Shown here: piece after piece, positions 42,873 to 54,109 of the stretch
Layout of the letters: every line of letters begins with the position of its first letter
Position numbering within the stretch: the stretch's first letter is position 1
NCBI GenBank assembly: GCA_013995675.1
Contig: VWRR01000004.1
Span: forward strand, 124,001 to 188,000
Source of the DNA: Cyanidiococcus yangmingshanensis
Taxonomy: Eukaryota; Rhodophyta; Bangiophyceae; Cyanidiales; Cyanidiaceae
DNA: 64,000 bases
Reading direction: 5' to 3'
Made by a program: the position numbers and the translations under genes
The notes under the pieces: generated by a model
Told to the model about the DNA's origin: nothing
The model's input: only the letters and a program-made list of their open reading frames with translations
Database searches by the model: none

Positions 42873-44894
42873 ATGAAGGAGAGAGAACGCCTGATAGACC
42901 TGCTTCCAGCGACAACACCGCTCGTGTTGCAGCGGATCCGTTATGGAACAGCTGGTTTCCGTAGCGACTCGAGAGGCCATCAACTCGACGGCGTAGCGTT
43001 CTGTTGTGGGCTTGTTGCGGGACTAAGGGCGCTGGAACGTGCTTTGACTCAGTCCGAAACGAAAATGCCCGTAGCGGAAACGGTTGCAACAACCTGGACG
43101 GAGCGGTGTGCTGCGAACCTCGGGGAAACAGAAGGCTACCCTTCGAACGAGCGCCGATCAAGCGCAGTTGGTGTTATGATCACAGCGTCCCATAACCCGC
43201 CCGAAGATAACGGAGTGAAACTTATTGATTACGATGGAGGTATGCTGGAACCGTCCTGGGAAACGTATGCAAACCAGATTGTACAAAACGCGTATCATCC
43301 ATCGGCACTCGAGTCGTACCTCGATGGACTGGCGCAGCAGGTACTCGGTCCGACGGACGCGTTGTGCCGATGTACATACGTTCCGTTGATTCTGTTCGCA
43401 CATGATACGAGATCGACGAGCCCGAGATTAGCCAACCTGGCCATGCAGGGCGCGCGTTACATGCTCTTGAACCGGTTGGAGGCGGCCGGGCGTCTCGACC
43501 TGCTTGATAGCGAGAGCGGCAACACGATTCTGTTGGGCACTACAACAACACCTGCCTTGCACACAGTCATCTGGCAGTGGAAGCAGCTCATGGACCAGGG
43601 TTGGTGTTCGTTCAGACACAGACCCGACGAAAGGTTTCCGAACTGGATCCAGGGTCTCCTCGCTAGCTACGGACCGTCTCTGGTTGACGCCACGGTATCG
43701 CTTTTGGAGGTGCTCGACCCAAGTTTGGCGAAACTGGACTCATCACAGGAGTGGTTTGTTGACTGTGCCAATGGCGCCGGAGCCATTGTGCTCCGTGGCA
43801 TCACCGCCTCGCTTCGTGACCGAACTGGCATTCATCTTGTCTGTTTCAACGACGATGTGGCTGCTACAGAGCTCCTGAATCGAAGGTGCGGCGCTGATTG
43901 GGTCCAGAAAACGACAACGCTGCCAGAGGGATGGCCGCTGCATGCGAGCGACGAATCCTTGAGTCTGGGCGGAGCCAGTCTCGATGGTGACGCCGATCGC
44001 CTCATATGTTTCCTCGGGGACTCGCTTGGTCGGTGTACAGTCCTGGATGGTGATCTGATGGCCACCATGGTCCTCGATTTCGTCATCTACTGTCTGAGTC
44101 GTGACTGGCCGTCTCGTCCATGGGAGGCACGCCGTGGGCTCTCACCGAGCAATGACCAGCAACGCTGGCGTGTGGGCCTCGTGCATACCGCATACACCAA
44201 TGGCGCTGCAGTCGCTTATTGGCACCGCAAACGAAAAGAGATCGAAACCGGTGGCATAGAACAGCGCTCCAGGATAGAACTGCATGTGGTCTGCACTTGG
44301 ACTGGGGTCAAGCATTTGGAGCGGGAAGCGCGACGCTTTGACATTGGCATCTACTTTGAACCGAATGGTCACGGCACCGTGCTTTTTCAGGACGCCTTTC
44401 TGCGGCGATCCGGTTCAAGATTACCGCTCCCCTTGCAGTGCTGTGCCCGGCTGGCTAATCAGGCTGTCGGCGATGGTATCGCAAACTTGTTGCTCATCGC
44501 GTCACTGCTTCAATGGAAACGTTGGTCGATTGCGGACTGGGCTGGCGCTTTCTATACACCGCTCGCTAGTGTTTACAGTGCGATGCACGTGCCGGATCGT
44601 CATGCGATAAAAACAACGGATTTCGATCGACGGGTTACGTATCCGCCAGCTTTAGAGGCAAGTATCCGCGGGGTTTTGGAACAACATCGACAGATCAGAA
44701 CTGGGAACGAACAGCACGAGGGCTCGTTTGATAATATGCGAGTTGTCGTGCGTCCGAGCGGTACTGAGGATATTGTGCGCATCTATGTCGAGGCACCTAC
44801 TAAAGAGGATGCTCTCGCGATCGCAGATGCAGTATCAACAGCGGTGATGGAGCATCTCGGTCCGCAACAAACCCTGGCATCAGCTACGAGCTAG
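42873..44894 (+). CDS. AGM1: Phosphoacetylglucosamine mutase (AGM1/PGM3)
   Basis: Converts GlcNAc-6-P to GlcNAc-1-P on the way to UDP-GlcNAc for N-glycans, GPI anchors and wall polymers. Uninterrupted, 673 aa, somewhat longer than most AGM1 (~540-560) because of insertions. Signature order: RYGTAGFRSDS, the catalytic serine loop MITASHNPPEDNGVKLIDYD (Ser ~106), TTTTPALHTVIW, FVDCANGAGAIVL, LNRRCGADWVQK, GGASLDGDADRLICF (metal loop), TVLDGDLMATMVLDF, HTAYTNGAAVAYW, CTWTGVKHLEREARRFDIGI followed by YFEPNGHGTVLFQDAF (sugar loop), NQAVGDGIANLLL, and RVVVRPSGTEDIVRIYVEAP (phosphate loop). FEPNGHGT where PGM has EESFG is diagnostic for the GlcNAc enzyme. Confidence 0.95.
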   Translation: MKERERLIDLLPATTPLVLQRIRYGTAGFRSDSRGHQLDGVAFCCGLVAGLRALERALTQSETKMPVAETVATTWTERCAANLGETEGYPSNERRSSAVGVMITASHNPPEDNGVKLIDYDGGMLEPSWETYANQIVQNAYHPSALESYLDGLAQQVLGPTDALCRCTYVPLILFAHDTRSTSPRLANLAMQGARYMLLNRLEAAGRLDLLDSESGNTILLGTTTTPALHTVIWQWKQLMDQGWCSFRHRPDERFPNWIQGLLASYGPSLVDATVSLLEVLDPSLAKLDSSQEWFVDCANGAGAIVLRGITASLRDRTGIHLVCFNDDVAATELLNRRCGADWVQKTTTLPEGWPLHASDESLSLGGASLDGDADRLICFLGDSLGRCTVLDGDLMATMVLDFVIYCLSRDWPSRPWEARRGLSPSNDQQRWRVGLVHTAYTNGAAVAYWHRKRKEIETGGIEQRSRIELHVVCTWTGVKHLEREARRFDIGIYFEPNGHGTVLFQDAFLRRSGSRLPLPLQCCARLANQAVGDGIANLLLIASLLQWKRWSIADWAGAFYTPLASVYSAMHVPDRHAIKTTDFDRRVTYPPALEASIRGVLEQHRQIRTGNEQHEGSFDNMRVVVRPSGTEDIVRIYVEAPTKEDALAIADAVSTAVMEHLGPQQTLASATS

Positions 44895-46768
44895 CTTTAG
44901 GTCACGACATTACCGCTGAATCAATCCAGAAATGATTTCATAACGAGAAGGTGCGACGGAGTTGGATGACTGCCGCGCGTGACGTTTACGAGTCCCTCAC
45001 CGAGCAGCCTCATTTCGGCAATCGGGAACGCTTGTCTCATCTCTTTACCTTTAAGCAGTTTTGAGTTCAGCAAAAGCCGAGCATCGCAGTGTTACTGTGA
45101 CTTGATTTGGCGCAGTGAATAAGCCTAGAGAACAGGATCCATGAATTCAACTTCATTCGCAGCCAGTTCGTTGCTGCATGATGAGCAGCCGTCCTTGTGA
45201 GGCCTGATCCGCACAGCACTGACAGCGTCATCCGTAATCATTGCCTCTTTTGCTGCTGATGCATACGATCAAGGGTTTTAACCGCCTTTTTTCATACGCT
45301 AGGCAATCACGAGAATCTCATCGATCCAGTGGAAACGAGTAGGCTCGTCGCCGCTCATCCCACGAGTCTCAGCATTCAGCGACGATAGCGTCGCGTAACG
45401 TTCCCTGATGAGCCGCCTCATCGGGCTGCAAGTCGCGAATGATGCCGGAACGCTCTCGCCGAGCGCACTGGACTGAACTCAACCAACAAAAAGGTTCGTT
45501 TCGAAACGAACACGCAAAGTTTGTGGTTTATTGCTCTGGAAACCGAGTTTGGGTTCCGCGCTCCGATCATAACTCGTTCGGCTCTTTGTAAAGTGTCGAT
45601 CGTTGGCAAGACTCAGCCTCTCTCATCGAGCGTCAGAATAACACCGTCTCTCGCTCGTGCGGATACATCCACCAAGAAGTAATCGAAGCGAATATTCCCC
45701 TGCAACAGTCTCATAAGTGTCGATGCATGTTACCCATGTCTTTCCTCATGACAATCATTCATGGACGGTGCGGGAAAAGCTTGTTTCGCTCGGAATGAAG
45801 CACGAAACAGTGGACGATCGAATCCGTTCAGGGTCTGCCCTGCAACCAGTCGACGTGAATCGGTAGAAGCGTCTTCTCCTGTCTCCAGTGAACGAACCCA
45901 GCTCGCCATGCTCGCTATCAGCAACAACGATCAGACAGCGGAGATCCACGAACCTTTTGTCGGTTCAGTGCGAAACGCCCTGGCCAATCATTTTCGCGTG
46001 TTTCCCCAAGTCGCTCTCATGTTGTAAACGACGTGCATGAAGGAAGCGTTGTGAGCAAGTCAAACAGTCGATCGATTCAGCTCGTTGCGTCGCAACAACC
46101 ATTCGGTTATTCGGTTTCTCAGCAGCAACAGCACCAGAGATGCAACCGAATTCGTGCGGGCCGATAGGGTCTGTTCGGATGCCACCATGGTCACGCAGAC
46201 TCGATCGAGAGCACGCGATATCCAGGAATCGTCTCGAGTCCACCGGTGGAATGCTCAAACGAATGGCCAAGAAAGAGCACACGAAAGGTTGCATCGCGGA
46301 CGGATCAAACCAGGATCTCGTCGATTGATGTAGTGAAAGAACAGTCGATCAAAACAGTGAATGCATGACTGAATGATCGCGATGATTCTATCGGCGAGCA
46401 ATGGAATGAATTGATCATACGGCTGCATTCGTTACTGAACAATCGCATGGACTGAAACCATGTATCAGCCATTCATTCAATCTCTGATTCCATCCATTGA
46501 TCATGCATGGATGCATGCATTCATGGTTTCGATCGATCAATCGACTGTCCGATCGAGCCGCGAATGGTGCGCGCGGCGGCCATGGCGCGAACAACGAATG
46601 CGTGCTGATCTGCCGCCCGCGCAGGTGCGCTGCGCATTCCATTCGAATCGGGTTGCGTTCGAAGGCTCGCGTTTCTCAAGCCGGTTGCGTGTCGTGGATC
46701 CCGGTGCCAGCGTGTTCGTCTTGTCTTGACCGAGACTGGTTCTTTGGAGGAGCCCAGCATCTGATCTC
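44895..46768. other. Long intergenic region, ~1.9 kb
   Basis: No gene supported. Around 46340-46560 the sequence is rich in overlapping gatcatgcatg, tgcatgcatt, cgatcgatca and ttcattcaatc words, forming many short palindromes. The 15-mer tcgattgatgtagtg is at 46321-46335. Confidence 0.35.
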
Positions 46769-48139
46769 ATGGAGAGTGGCACGGCCGTTGGTTTGCGGCG
46801 TCCAAGACTGGGAGGTTTGCCGTGGAGTGTGCGCAGATGGAACACCGCGGCGCTGTCGACAGAATGGCCACAGTTGGCGCACGCAAGGGTCATAGAGAAC
46901 CGCGTTGAGTATGAGAGGTACGACACTGCCCCTTCAAGTGATGCGCCTTGGCCGTTTCAATGGCGTTTTGGGATGCTGCTGGGCACCGTGGCCGCCCCTA
47001 GAGCTGCGCGAAAAAGTTGGGGCGGGCACATTCAGTACCGTGTATCGTGCTCTTCTGGAGGAGCTCCCTGGCCAGGCTTGCGAATACGCTGTGAAACGAT
47101 TTTATCAGACCAATGATCCACAGCGAATTCAACAGGAGGTGCGATTCTTATGTGGGCTCGAGGGCGAGCCGGGAGTGCCACGAATAGAAGGGGTCTTTCG
47201 TCGAGAGGAGGAAGTTTGGCTAGTTATGCCACTCTACCCGCATGAGCCGTTTCGACTTTTGATCACAGAGATGAACGTGCGTGACATGCGAGCATACATG
47301 AGTCGGCTGCTACAAGTTCCTCGCTGTTTTGGAACGACGCCGGATTATTCATCGGGATGTCAAGCCAGGGAATTTCCTCTTTCACCGAGCGCATCCATCT
47401 TCGGCAGTGCTCGTCGATTTTGGACTCGCTCAGTGGCAAGGTCGAGTGCGACGACGACGCCAACACGCCAGTCGGCTCTCGATCGATGTCTCTGAAGGGG
47501 GTCGTGCGCGTGCGCGAGGCCCGGCAGAAAACTCCCTGTATCACAAACAGGCAAACTCGCGGGATCACCTCGACGGATGGCGGCTAGCGATGACGGCACC
47601 TGTTTTCCCTGCCGCATCAGCTGGGGCCTCGACATCGATAGCCGGGACACCCAGCCAAGACGTTCGCACCAAGGCGGCAGGTTCCCGCCGCTCTTGCCGA
47701 GGCGCCACGAGCAGGAACGCGTGGTTTCCGCGCACCCGAGATCCTTCTTCGTTTTCTCGATCAAGACACGCGCATCGATGTCTGGAGCGCCGGTGTCATT
47801 TTTCTATCCATGCTTTCTTGTCGATACCCTTTCTTTCGCGCCAATGGCGATGACGAGGCATTATTAGAACTCGAACAGATCTTGGGTACAGAGCGTCTCG
47901 CCGCGGCTGCAAAGGCATGCCGTCGCTCTTTCGCTTCTCATCACCACTACCCTGGAATGGATCTGCGTCAACTCTGCCTCCAGCTGCGAGCTGCTCATCG
48001 ATGCATCGACGCCGCCGATGTAGAGATCCCGGAAGAGGCGTTTGACTTGTTGGCCAAGATGCTTGAGCCGAACTGCTTCCTGCGTTCATCAGCTTCCACA
48101 TTGCTGGACCACCCTTTTCTGCGGGATCCGCATCCGTGA
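46769..48139 (+). CDS. CDC7: CDC7-type (DBF4-dependent) protein kinase
   Basis: S-phase kinase that phosphorylates MCM to fire replication origins. G-loop ELREKVGAGTFSTVYRA, VAIK lysine in EYAVKRFYQ, catalytic loop IIHRDVKPGNFLF, DFG segment AVLVDFGLAQW, then a ~95-residue insert. After it comes the CDC7-type activation-loop end AGTRGFRAPEILLRFLDQDT, RIDVWSAGVIFLSMLSCRYP followed by FF, and C-lobe helices GMDLRQLCLQLR and LLAKMLEPNCFLRSSASTLL. The insert between DFG and the APE region and the GTRGFRAPE sequence are hallmarks of CDC7. The frame steps +1 near 47320, again between ~47450 and 47700, and probably near 46980, where the N-terminal frame starting at ATG 46769 joins. Confidence 0.87.
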
Positions 48140-48515
48140 GCGACAGCTTCATCCATACAAACACTTGCAGCGATCCGATAAAACACTGTCATGGAGATCT
48201 GTGCGAAGACAGGGCGCGAATGCCTTTCCGCGACGTATTAAGCGGGGACACAGCGTCGGAAACGCACTCGATAACCCGAGTCGCGCACAAGGCTATGAAA
48301 ACGCGCCCTTTACGACTCCATCATAGCAGAATGCAAGTCAGCGCAGTTCTCCACCTGCAGGATTACAGGATGGGTTCTTCAGCGTGCCCCTTGCTTCGCC
48401 TGAAACGCACGGGCCGAACGCTGAATGTATGTCCCCAGCTCGGTGTCGTCGAGATCTCCCGGAGGGAAAACAGGAAGCCCCACCGAAGCTGGGAGAATTG
48501 ACCACCGTTTCGGCT
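48140..48515. other. Intergenic between convergent genes
   Basis: About 375 bases of 3' flank between CDC7 and the DNA polymerase gene. No supported feature. Confidence 0.35.
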
Positions 48516-51186
48516 TTATTTGGCGCGGTACCAGGTTTTCGCGTGCGCCGCTGATACCGCCAACTCGACGCGCAGTGGTTCACGGAACGGATTGCGCATC
48601 AGGCGGATAACAATTTCTTCAGCCTCATCCACTGTCTCTTGGGGCCCCTCCAGAATAATTTCATCATGGACCTGGAGAATCATTCGCCAGCCAAGCTGAG
48701 CAAGTCGCTCATTGCGATGAATTTGCAACATGGCCCTCATCACAACATCGGCCGCGCTACCCTGAAGCGGCGTATTAATGGCTGCACGCTCCGCATGACG
48801 CGCTACTGTGGCGTTTTGGGCGTTGATCTCTGGGAGCGGTCTTCTTCGGCCGAGCAGTGTTTTCACGTAGCCATGGGATCGAGCGAATTGGATCGCGCGC
48901 TCCTGCCAGGCGCGAACCTCGGGCCGATCCCGGTACCAGGCGTCCACCGTCTCGCGTGCCTCTTTCAAGCTCGTGCCCCAGTCCCGCGCTAAACCTGCTG
49001 GCGTCTTTCCGTAAGCGATTGAGAAATTGAGCGTTTTGGCTCGACGTCGTTCAGTCGGGTACACGTCCTTCAGCAGCGGCTTGGGCGGTCCACTCCCCGG
49101 TTTCAGCGTGGCCTCTGGCTCGAGCAGCACATCTCCGCGTGCAACCGCTTGGGCGATATGTGGATACATCCCGCAGGTGGTTCTTGAGTGAAAATCACCA
49201 CCCGCTTCAAAGGCCTCAATCATGCTCCGGCAATTGGCGATGTGTGCCAAGAGCCGCAGCTCCAGCTGGCCGTAATCCGCGACGATCAGTAAATTGCCCT
49301 CTTCGCAGGTAAATGCCTCGCGAACGCGATAGCGATCCTTCTCCAGAGCCGGCTGGTTTTGTAGATTCGGTCTTCGCGACGAGAGACGTCCCGTTTCGGT
49401 ATTCAAGTTCAGCGAAGCATGGATGCGCCCATTCGGATCAGCTAGTTTCTGCAATGGATCAATGAAGCTATCCAGGAGGGTGCCGACAGCGCTGGCTTCC
49501 ACAAGCGATTCCACCGCTGAGCACGCCTGCATAGCATCCTCCGGAGACTCGTGCCGCTCTTTGGTGAGAAATTCGAATAAGAGCCCACCGCGTGGCGGTG
49601 TCTCCGCTGGCGAACCTGCGAGTTTGCGCAGCACGGCTGTGCCACAAGCTGGCCACCCACTGGCGGTGTAGGCCACTGGCGGCAGACCAAGCCCTGTGAT
49701 CTGAATACTTCGCTTCTTACGTGGCTTGGTCACCAATGGATCTACTTCAGTATTTTCAACATCAAAACGCGCTCCACAGGGAGCAGGTCGCCAGTTTTTC
49801 GATTACGAGCAGGCGCAAAAAAGAACTGTCGCTTTTGATTCTCAGAATCTAGGTTCATGAATGCAGCATCCGCGCAATAACGTGTTGCCCAGTGTCGAAA
49901 GTTGCTTGCGTACCGTTCAAGGTCAGCTTCTGCCACGCGTTGGGCTTCCTCTAGTTGCGACACATCAATTTTGAAGCCCACACGCTCCATATCGGTAAGA
50001 AGTTCGCCAAATGGGACGAAATATTCGGCGTAGAGGTCAAACATCGTTCGTTCTGCACCACGAATATGCTGACTGCGGAGCCGGCGCTCCAATCTGTCAC
50101 GGAGATACCACGTCGCTTCTGCATCAAAAGTACTGTACTGTACCCAGCGATATATAGTTTCCGGATTCGTCTGCAGCTCAGCAGCGGATGGAACGATGAT
50201 ATCCTTGCCAGGTTTCCCATTTTTCAGAATTCGGGGCTTACCAAACAGCTCCCGCATATTTTGTTTTCCACGCCAAAGGAAGTCCTCACTGAGCGCCTCG
50301 AGAGAGTAGCGATGTCGCGAGGCATCGTACAAACGGCACATATGCATGGTATCGCCAGCGAAACCGTGGCAGTCAATGCCGTGATTGAAGAGCACTGCTC
50401 GATCGAAACTATAATTATGCCACACTTTGGGAATTTCCGCGCTCTCAAAATACGACTTGAAGAGTTCCAGGGTGCCCTCGGCGTCCCCGTAGTTATCGAT
50501 CCAGAGTCGCGGGACCGTTTCCAAAGTCAACCTGCGGTCCGCAAAAAGCAGACAGACAGATGACTCGTCCATGCCCAACCGGTGAGGTTTCGTTCGGATC
50601 CACATCGATCGTCTCTGTATCCCATGCGTGGTAGCGTTGCGAATGAGGTAGCCACTCGGTCGATGCATTGACGAGCGCACCGCCCAGCTTGGATGACACA
50701 GAGCCGCCCGAAAGACCACCACCCGTACCGATAGGGCGGGTCTCTTCGGGATAGTATTCACGCTCAGATGACGATGTTCCCCGCTCCCCGAGAAAAAGCG
50801 ATGTTTCCTTATGATATCGCCAAAGGTGGTCGATGACGCGTATCGCCGCGGCACGGTTCCGCACTACAGTGACCCCGGGTGGCGGTGATCGCTCCAATAA
50901 CGCGGCCGCACTGTCATGCCCACTCCCAAAGAGGGGACGAAGCTGCTCTTGTAAGGAGCTCTCGTCCACAGGGTTTGTTGAAATCGCGTTAGGAATAGAC
51001 GGTACGCTTATATCGCCAACTTGCTGTGTCAGTCTCAGAGTCCCAGGTGCTCGCTGCTGCTGACCAACGGGCGTTCGCACTGAGCGGGCGACGCAGGCAC
51101 TGAGCAGGTGCCGCACCACGCGCTCGCCGTGCGGTTCGCCAAGAACACAAGACGAACCGGCTACTTATCCGACAAGGAGCCAACAT
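48516..51186 (-). CDS. POP: Plant/protist organellar DNA polymerase (POP, family A)
   Basis: Replicates plastid and/or mitochondrial DNA. The N-terminal 3'-5' exonuclease shows HAWDTETIDVD (DxE), KVWHNYSFDRAVLFNHGIDC (NxxF-D motif) and YSTFDAEATWYL (YxxxD). The polymerase part shows ETGRLSSRRPNLQNQP, motif A ADYGQLELRLLAHIA, O-helix RRRAKTLNFSIAYGKTPAGL, RHAERAAINTPLQGSAADVV and motif C MILQVHDEIILEGP. No 5'-3' exonuclease, as expected for POP. The best start is ATG 51186 (MLAPCRISSRFVLCSWRTAR), an Arg/Ser-rich presequence, joined by a +1 step near 51125. Another +1 step lies near 50520, and a -1 (or +2) step near 49772 joins the polymerase half, the one site in the window not explained by a single +1. 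Confidence 0.9.
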
Positions 51187-52861
51187 GAACGTAAACGCGC
51201 AGCTCACAGTTCGTGCGTAGCTCCAACGAATGGGTCGTCCCTCAGTTCGCGTTTCGTGTCGCTTTGCGACGGAGCAAGGCCCTCGAACCGGCGTTTTCAA
51301 GTCCTTCAAAGCGCCCAAACAAACATGGCAAGCTACCGGATGGAAATGACTTGATGGCGAAAGAGGCATGCAAGCTACCCCAACGAGAGGGTCAGTTTCG
51401 AGAGCCAAGACCAAACAGCACGTCTACGAGCGCAAAAACGTCCTCGACCCGACTAGACGCACGCACGCACGCACGCGCACACGCACGCACGCATCGTCCA
51501 CTGCCTCTTGGCAGCGATCCGATGACGTGTCCAAGATTGACCAGGGCGGTGCTCGGAACCGCCAAGGCGTGCCCAGGCGTGGAGACACAGCAGTCTTGAA
51601 GACCACAGACGCAGATCACGTTCAGAGTCCGCCTTGGTTGAGAAATGCTTGCCGAGAGCAACGTTCTTCTGAACTACATTCGATTTCGGACAGCATGCAT
51701 ACTTATTGCTCGAGCAGTGGAAGCTTCGCAGAACTCCTTCTGGTAAGCCTTCACGAAACCTTATGAGATATGCCGCTGTGGCCGCTCTGCTCACTATCAG
51801 ATAGATGATGGATGATTAAGGACCGCGACGATCGCGGAGAACCCCTAAGGACCGACACCCTCACGATGCGGTATGGCCTGCATGCATAGCGTTCTCGCGC
51901 CATGAAAGGAGCATGAACCATCCATCTGGCGACCCGGATGGATGTTTCTTAACGGCGGGGCGCTCCAGTGAAAACCGGATTCAGAGCCACGCGGACGAGT
52001 GTCTCGCAATCGTGCGAGCGATACGACCACCGTCCCATGATCGTTGCGGTGACGAGCCCAGCCACCGCCGAGCTGAACGAGCCATCTTCATCATTCTTGT
52101 CCCTATGGGCCGGCACGGTCCAGCTCGATACCCATTAAAAACCAGTTCCATCGAAGAACGGACGGACTCCAGACAACGACCGAACCACAAAATGCGCAAT
52201 CGTGGATCTGTATCATCGCAGCGTGCGCAAACGAATCATGATGAACGCTCGAGCGAGACGGAACGCGGGCGCACCAAAATCCATGCACCAGAACTTCATT
52301 CGGTCTATCTGAGTCACGCATGAATGTTCATCAGACTCAGCTGAATTGATGAAAGACTCATCGTTTCCCGGACCGAACTGCACCCCGCGCTGCAAGCTCT
52401 CCCTGCATTCAGCAGAGACGTATCCCAGCGCTGGAATTGTCGCCGACGGAACGCGCTGTCCACAACGGAGGCCACAGCATGAAGGCAGTCCGCACCACGC
52501 ACACGGGGGCAACGCGCCAGCATCACGAGCACGCGTCGATTCCCCGCACACTGGCCCTGCCACCGGAACCAGTTGTATCCATCCATGCGCCGGCTCGCGC
52601 GGTGTCACGACCCGATCGATCGGTCGGTTGGTCGGTCGTTGTTTTGGCGTGCGCACCCATCGCATCATCGATCCGAACAGGCGATCGCGGCGCAGACGGC
52701 GTTGCGCGGCCGGCCCCTGATCAACGGCCTGCATCCCAGCTGTAGTTTTCCGTATTCGCAGGCGAGTTGGCGCAAACAGTATTTTAACGTTGCTCGACTG
52801 GTTTGCTTTAAAATAGACTCTTCATGCTGGACTGGTGCTGCAGTTTTCATCGGATAGAAAG
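51187..52861. other. Long divergent promoter region, ~1.7 kb
   Basis: Between the POP and TPT starts. It includes the ACGC tract at 51461-51500 and the ggtc-type tract near 52618-52638. No gene supported. Confidence 0.35.
51461..51500. repeat. ACGC tandem tract upstream of POP
   Basis: About nine consecutive acgc/cacg units (gacgcacgcacgcacgc, then cgcgcacacgcacgcacg), roughly 275 bases before the presumed POP start. Similar words precede VPS4 (28.79-28.92 kb) and the gene at 61184. Confidence 0.8.
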
Positions 52862-54109
52862 ATGCAGATGGTGCGTCCGCGTTCGCTGCTGAACTATGTT
52901 TGGTATGGTGTCGTTTCGCCGTTGGGACGTGGCCGAGCGAGCACGTCGACTCGAACGGCTCCGCTTCGCCGTCCTCTCGCAACAAGCTCGTCTACTGTCT
53001 CGTTCGCACCTGGTTTCAAGTTTGGAGGGCGTAGGGAAGGTTTTGGTCGGCCGATCGGTGTTTGGAGGCGTCAGATGCGCGCTGCAGCGGATAGCACATC
53101 GTCGCCATCGTCTTCGCTGTCGTCGACACCAGCCGACACGCACGCAAAGCCAGTCTTCTTGGGTATGACCCGGAAGCGGTTGAAGGTTGGTTTCTGGTTC
53201 TTTATGTGGTATCTTTACAACGTGGTTTTTAATATTATCAATAAGAAGACGTTGAATATGTGGTCATATCCGTGGGTGCTCTCGACGATCCAGCTCGGTG
53301 TCGGCGCGCTTTATGTGAGCACGCTGTGGTTGCTGGGTCTGCGGCGCCGTCCTCAGGTCAATAGGAAGCTCATTGGCTCCCTTGTCCTTCCGTCGTTGTT
53401 CCACACCATTGGGCACGCAACGAGCTGTCTATCGTTTTCGTCAGTGGCGATCTCTTTCACACACACCGTGAAATCGGCCGAGCCGGTCGTTGGTGCTCTA
53501 GGTGCAGCGATCATTCTCAAAGAATACTATTCCGCAACAGTCTATTTGGCCATGATTCCAATCATTTTTGGGGTTGCACTGTCGTCGATCAGTGAACTGA
53601 CCTTCACGATGGCAGGCTTCCTGAATGCGATGGCCAGCAATTTCGCCTTTGTGGCGCGCAATGTGACCTCGAAAGTGAGTCTTGGTGACTCGAAAAAGGA
53701 CCCTAGCTTGACTGCTTTCAATATCTATGGTCTGATCACGATCATCAGCTTCTTTTTGGAGTTGCCGATGGCGCTCATTTTTGAGGGCTTTCCCAAGGTT
53801 TCCTCGCGCATTGCCGGTATTGGCGCGGGTACGGTATTCGGCTATATCGCCATGGCGAGTCTGCTCTACCACCTGTACAATGAGGCTTCATATGGTGTTT
53901 TGGAGGATGTATCGCCGCTGACCTTCTCAATCGGCAATGTCGTGAAACGCCTCGCAATCATTCTATCCAGCGTGATTGCGTTTGGCACGATTATGCGTCC
54001 ATTGAACTGGCTCGGCGTGGCGCTCGCCGTCGGCGGCACACTCATCTACTCGTATGCAAAGCATATGGATCAGAGAAAGCTTGACGCAGCGAAGAGAAAA
54101 GCTGCTTGA
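52862..54109 (+). CDS. TPT: Plastid phosphate translocator (TPT/PPT family)
   Basis: An uninterrupted 415-aa inner-envelope antiporter of triose phosphates or related sugar phosphates against phosphate. The first ~105 residues are Arg/Ser/Thr-rich without membrane segments (transit peptide). The mature part carries WFFMWYLYNVVFNIINKKTL, FHTIGHATSCLSFSSVAISF followed by THTVKSAEPVV, NITSK-like NFAFVARNVTSKVSL, YHLYNEASYGVLEDVSPLTF followed by SIGNVVKRLAI (paired Lys-Arg of the phosphate site) and about eight to ten hydrophobic segments. Which sugar phosphate is preferred cannot be read safely. The start is the first ATG (MQMVRPRSLLNYV). Its presence supports a photosynthetic primary-plastid host. 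Confidence 0.92.
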   Translation: MQMVRPRSLLNYVWYGVVSPLGRGRASTSTRTAPLRRPLATSSSTVSFAPGFKFGGRREGFGRPIGVWRRQMRAAADSTSSPSSSLSSTPADTHAKPVFLGMTRKRLKVGFWFFMWYLYNVVFNIINKKTLNMWSYPWVLSTIQLGVGALYVSTLWLLGLRRRPQVNRKLIGSLVLPSLFHTIGHATSCLSFSSVAISFTHTVKSAEPVVGALGAAIILKEYYSATVYLAMIPIIFGVALSSISELTFTMAGFLNAMASNFAFVARNVTSKVSLGDSKKDPSLTAFNIYGLITIISFFLELPMALIFEGFPKVSSRIAGIGAGTVFGYIAMASLLYHLYNEASYGVLEDVSPLTFSIGNVVKRLAIILSSVIAFGTIMRPLNWLGVALAVGGTLIYSYAKHMDQRKLDAAKRKAA

